A stretch of DNA of 64,000 nt, taken from assembly GCA_963829955.1 (NCBI GenBank), contig CAWHKS010000002.1, forward strand, positions 62,001-126,000, in the 5' to 3' direction. The notes beneath the pieces were generated by a model. That model was not told where the DNA came from and searched no databases. It saw only the letters and a list, made by a program, of their open reading frames with translations. Position numbers and translations under genes: made by a program. Within the stretch, counting starts at the first letter, position 1; the number at the start of each line of letters is the position of its first letter. This document shows, one piece after another, positions 60,908 through 64,000 of this stretch. The stretch is from DASTFY01 sp963829955 (GTDB taxonomy: Bacteria > Actinomycetota > Acidimicrobiia > Acidimicrobiales > Ilumatobacteraceae).

Positions 60908-61435
60908 ATGGCCATCGAGCTGCGGTTGGGCCGCATCGTCCAGATCGCCTACGACGTGAACGACGTACACGAGGCCGCAGCACGCCACGCGGCACGGTTC
61001 GGCTCCGGGCCGTTCTTCGTGAACGACCACATCCCCCTGGCCTCGGTGACCCACGATGGCGAGCCGGGCGTGTTCGACCACTCGTCGGCTTACGGCCAGT
61101 CTGGGGGCGTCATGGTCGAGCTGGTGTGCCAGCACCAGGTCGAGCCGGTGTCGTTGCAGCAGCAACTGTCTCAGCGGGGCGCGGGCATCCATCACGTGGC
61201 GTATTTCGTGGAGGATCTCGATCGGGAGGGGGCCCGGTTGGACTCGCTCGGCTACCCACAGGCGATGCTCGCCGCGACGGCCAGCGGCCGGCGATTCGCC
61301 TTCCACGACGCGGTGTCCGACCTGGGCCACCTGCTCGAGATCTACGAGCTCGACGACGGCCTGGGCGGCTTCTACCGCATGGTGGCCGAGGCCGCCGAGG
61401 ACTGGGACGGGCGCGACCCGGTTCGCTCGCGCTGA
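60908..61435 (+). CDS. VOC-family (glyoxalase-like) protein 2
   Basis: 175 residues, GGGGAGG before the ATG. Two VOC modules: IVQIAYDVNDVHEAAARHAARFG, a VMVELVCQHQ strand with Glu, GIHHVAYFVEDLDREGARLDSLG with the His pair, and DLGHLLEIYELDDGL near the end. It is related to but distinct from the neighbouring VOC protein. The pair may act on the same metabolite. Reaction unknown. Confidence 0.82.
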   Translation: MAIELRLGRIVQIAYDVNDVHEAAARHAARFGSGPFFVNDHIPLASVTHDGEPGVFDHSSAYGQSGGVMVELVCQHQVEPVSLQQQLSQRGAGIHHVAYFVEDLDREGARLDSLGYPQAMLAATASGRRFAFHDAVSDLGHLLEIYELDDGLGGFYRMVAEAAEDWDGRDPVRSR

Positions 61436-61458
61436 GCGTTGTGCCATCCTGAGCCGCC

Positions 61459-62085
61459 ATGGAGCTGCTGCTCGTTCGCCACGCGCTCCCGATCCGGGTA
61501 GAGGACGTGGAGGGGCCGGCCGATCCGGAGCTGTCGGAGGCCGGCCAGCATCAGGCCCGCTACCTGGCCGACTACCTGGCGTTCGAGCGCGTGCACGCCA
61601 TCTACGCCAGCCCGTTGCGCCGGGCCATGCAGACGGCGGAGCCCGTGGCCGAGCGCCAGGGCGTCAAGGTCAGGTTGGCGGAGGGAATCGCCGAGTACGA
61701 CCGGGAGGCCTCGGAGTACATCCCGGTCGAGCAGATGAAGGCCGAAGGCCACCAGGGCTGGCAGGACATCCTCATGGGCGGAGTGCACCAGAGCATGGGT
61801 GTCGATCCGCACGAGTTCCGCGGGAGCGTGGTCGCGGCCGTGGAGCGCATCATCGCCGACCACCCGGGGGAGAAGGCCGCCGCGGTGTGCCACGGGGGCG
61901 TGATCAACGCCTACCTGACCCACATCCTGGGCATCGAGGACCCGAGCGGGTTCTTCTACCCCAACTACACCTCGATCCACCGGGTGGCGGCCGCCCGCAG
62001 CGGCGAGCGCAGCGTGCTCACCATCAACGAGACCGCGCACCTCCGGGGGACCGGGCTTCCCATCGGCCTGTTCGGAGGTTCCTGA
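61459..62085 (+). CDS. Histidine phosphatase family protein
   Basis: 208 residues. The phosphohistidine motif is LLVRHALPIR (RHA instead of RHG), the second Arg region is ASPLRRAMQTAEPVAER and the distal His lies in AAVCHGGVINAYLTHILG. It is a phosphoglycerate-mutase-like phosphatase with unknown substrate. It starts 24 bp after the VOC gene and probably shares its transcript. Confidence 0.88.
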   Translation: MELLLVRHALPIRVEDVEGPADPELSEAGQHQARYLADYLAFERVHAIYASPLRRAMQTAEPVAERQGVKVRLAEGIAEYDREASEYIPVEQMKAEGHQGWQDILMGGVHQSMGVDPHEFRGSVVAAVERIIADHPGEKAAAVCHGGVINAYLTHILGIEDPSGFFYPNYTSIHRVAAARSGERSVLTINETAHLRGTGLPIGLFGGS

Positions 62086-62131
62086 CGGCTGATAGTTTCT
62101 CCAGTTGGCGTAAAGAAAGGCTAGGTCGACG

Positions 62132-64000
62132 ATGACGATGACGACGAGGACCGCAGAGACGATCGACCGGGAGCTGCTGCTGCGGATCTACGAGACCGCA
62201 GCCCGGATCCGGGCCTTCGACGACAAGGCGCAGTCGCTCATCGGCAGCGCCCAGGCGTTCTTCGTGCACTACCCCGTGCGGGGCCACGAGATCATCTCCG
62301 CCGCCGTCTCCGCCGCCATCAACCCCGACGACTACATGACAGCCACGTACCGCGGGCTCGGCGACGAAGTGGCGAAGGGTGTGCCCCTGCGGGAAATGTG
62401 GGGCGAGATGCTGGGCAAGGCGACCGGCACGTCCAAGGGGCGTGGCGGCCCGATGCACATCGCCGATCCCGACCACGGGCTGATGCTGTGCACCGGCATC
62501 GTCGGTGGTGGCATCCCGGTGTCGATCGGGTTGGCCCTCGCCTCCCAACTGCAGGGCGACGGGCGGGTCACGATCTGCAACTTCGGTGACGGCGCCACCA
62601 ACATCGGCGCCTTCCACGAATCGCTCAACATGGCCTCGGTCTGGTCGCTGCCGGTGGTGTTCGTCTGCCAGAACAACCAGTACGGCGAGCACACGAAGTT
62701 CGCCGACACGCAGAAGACGGCATTCGTGGTCGATCGGGCGCCCGCGTACGCCATGAAGGGGATCAAGGTCGACGGCATGGACGCCGCGGCCACCTACGCC
62801 GCGGCGAAGGAAGCGGTGGACCACGCGCGGCGCGGCGACGGGCCGGTGCTGCTGGAGTGCGTCACCTTCCGCACCCTCGGCCACGTCCTCAGCGACAAGA
62901 ACGAGTACATGGATCCCGATGAGCTGGCCACGCAGAAGGAGGCCGATCCGCTGCCCCGGTTCCGCGCCGCGCTCATCGAGCAGGGCCAGGCCGACGAGGC
63001 GACGTTGGCCGACATCGATGCCCGCGCGGCCGCAGAGGTCGATGCCGCGTACGAGCAGGCCGCCGCCGACCCGCTGGCCGACCCGGAGCTGGTGACCGGT
63101 GACGTCTACGCGGACGCCGGCCCGGTGGTCGCCGAGCCCGGTGAGGACGCGACGCCGTCGGAGAAGCTGACGTTCCGAGCTGCCATCACCCAGGCCCTCG
63201 ACCAGGCCATGGCCGCCGACGAACGCGTCATCGTCATGGGCGAGGACGTTGCCGACTCGGCCGGGGGCGGGGTGTTCCACGTCACCGAGGGCCTGTCGAC
63301 CAAGCACGGTGACGACCGCGTGCGCAACACGCCCATCGCCGAGGAAGGGATCATGGGCGCCGCGGTCGGGTCGGCCATCGCCGGCCAGCGGCCGGTCGCC
63401 GAGATCATGTTCATGGACTTCCTCGGGGTCTGCTTCGACCAGCTCTCGAACCACGCCGCCAAGCTCCGTTACATGTCCGGCGGCCGCACCCCAGTCCCCC
63501 TGACGGTGCGCGTGAACATGGTCGGCGGGACCCCGATCGGGGCCCAACACAGCCAGTCCCTCGAGGCCATCCTCATGCACACCCCCGGCCTCAAGGCCGT
63601 GTTCCCCTCGACCCCGTACGACGCCAAGGGCCTGCTCCTGGCCTGCATCGAGGACGAGGACCCCTGCGTCTTCATCGAGGCCACGTCGCTGATGATGAAG
63701 CGGGGGCCCGTGCCCACCGAGCCGTACACGATCCCCATCGGCAAGGCCGCCATCCGCCGGGCTGGCGACGACGTCACCATCATCAGCTACGGGCGGATGA
63801 TGAACGAGGTCACCAAGGCGGCCGAGGAGCTGGCCGGGGAAGGAACGTCGGCCGAGGTCATCGACCTGCGCTCCGTGGCCCCGATCGACTGGGACGCCCT
63901 CCTGACGTCCGTGGCCCGCACGAAGCGGGCCCTCGTGGTGCACGAGGCCGTGCGGACCTGCGGGGCGGCAGCCGAGATCGCCACCCGCATCCACGAGGAG
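62132..64000 (+). CDS. Fused 2-oxoacid dehydrogenase E1 alpha-beta, 3' end missing
   Basis: At least 623 residues, open to the right edge. The first 330 residues are the E1-alpha thiamine domain (YRGLGDEVAKGVPLREMWGEMLGK; GRGGPMHI; TPP motif GDGATNIGAFHESLNMA). After a short linker (AEPGEDATPSEK) comes E1-beta (LTFRAAITQALDQAMAADERVIVMGEDV; NTPIAEEGIMGAAVGSAIAGQRPVAEI), then the transketolase C-terminal domain. Such fusions serve pyruvate, acetoin or branched-chain oxoacid complexes; an E2 gene is expected just outside the window. Start is ATG 62132 or 62138. It fits amino-acid or betaine carbon catabolism in general. Confidence 0.9.
   Translation, partial: MTMTTRTAETIDRELLLRIYETAARIRAFDDKAQSLIGSAQAFFVHYPVRGHEIISAAVSAAINPDDYMTATYRGLGDEVAKGVPLREMWGEMLGKATGTSKGRGGPMHIADPDHGLMLCTGIVGGGIPVSIGLALASQLQGDGRVTICNFGDGATNIGAFHESLNMASVWSLPVVFVCQNNQYGEHTKFADTQKTAFVVDRAPAYAMKGIKVDGMDAAATYAAAKEAVDHARRGDGPVLLECVTFRTLGHVLSDKNEYMDPDELATQKEADPLPRFRAALIEQGQADEATLADIDARAAAEVDAAYEQAAADPLADPELVTGDVYADAGPVVAEPGEDATPSEKLTFRAAITQALDQAMAADERVIVMGEDVADSAGGGVFHVTEGLSTKHGDDRVRNTPIAEEGIMGAAVGSAIAGQRPVAEIMFMDFLGVCFDQLSNHAAKLRYMSGGRTPVPLTVRVNMVGGTPIGAQHSQSLEAILMHTPGLKAVFPSTPYDAKGLLLACIEDEDPCVFIEATSLMMKRGPVPTEPYTIPIGKAAIRRAGDDVTIISYGRMMNEVTKAAEELAGEGTSAEVIDLRSVAPIDWDALLTSVARTKRALVVHEAVRTCGAAAEIATRIHEE

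Noticed and set aside
62024..63994. 656-codon minus-strand frame opposite the E1 gene
   Set aside because: Antisense to a clear thiamine enzyme; composition is low-complexity Gly/Arg/Val/Asp with no motif.

Overview
The window is high-GC DNA with dense coding, many GTG starts and GTGA/ATGA start-stop overlaps. With an F420-type luciferase-like oxidoreductase, an LPxTG-like anchor and mycobacterial-style dormancy genes, this suggests an actinobacterium. I cannot place it in a class, and I saw no rRNA, tRNA or CRISPR.

Region 1 (about 0-15.2 kb) looks like a DosR-type hypoxia/dormancy island. It holds a CtpF-like P2 ATPase, Hsp20, a DUF1876 protein (the Rv1738 family), a tandem universal stress protein, a metallophosphoesterase / PEP-utilising enzyme / membrane protein operon, a P1B-5 metal ATPase with a C-terminal hemerythrin domain, and PEP synthase. 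Short palindromes of the form GGGAC-N4-GTCCC recur upstream of these genes and are perfect at 285-298. Region 2 (15.2-31.4 kb) is mixed: a frameshifted LtrA, a decayed ECF sigma gene, a cupin/JmjC oxygenase, a large HPII-type catalase, an MFS exporter, a sulfur-flavoured set (cysteine-synthase-like enzyme, MoaD/ThiS-like protein, cysteine-dioxygenase-like cupin, rhodanese), GpsA, an IclR regulator, an enolase-superfamily enzyme and an Fe-type alcohol dehydrogenase.

Region 3 (31.5-53 kb) is the most interesting part. A Dpp/Opp-type importer precedes a non-pyrrolysine MttB-family methyltransferase, a trimethylamine-dehydrogenase-like flavoenzyme and a SAM methyltransferase. Next come two divergent operons. 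The leftward one encodes a second MttB homologue, a dimethylglycine-dehydrogenase-like GcvT flavoprotein and a four-subunit sarcosine oxidase (A, G, B, D). The rightward one encodes a corrinoid protein, DUF1638, a methyl-THF:corrinoid methyltransferase and a MetF-like reductase. Together they could strip successive methyl groups from a quaternary amine such as glycine betaine: the first through cobalamin, the later ones by flavin oxidation, with all C1 units entering the folate pool. The substrate is inferred.

Region 4 (53-64 kb) encodes a second OYE-type flavoenzyme, an ornithine-cyclodeaminase/ketimine-reductase homologue, an SDR, an NTF2-like protein, a Rieske oxygenase, an LLM oxidoreductase, a TetR regulator, two VOC proteins, a histidine phosphatase and a fused 2-oxoacid dehydrogenase E1 that runs off the right edge.

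A technical caution: single-base frameshifts are frequent. About twelve fall in the importer (31.9-36.9 kb) and others in LtrA, the sigma factor, the methyl-THF methyltransferase and TetR. Most look like one extra base with coding sense resuming at once, which points to sequence error more than to gene decay.
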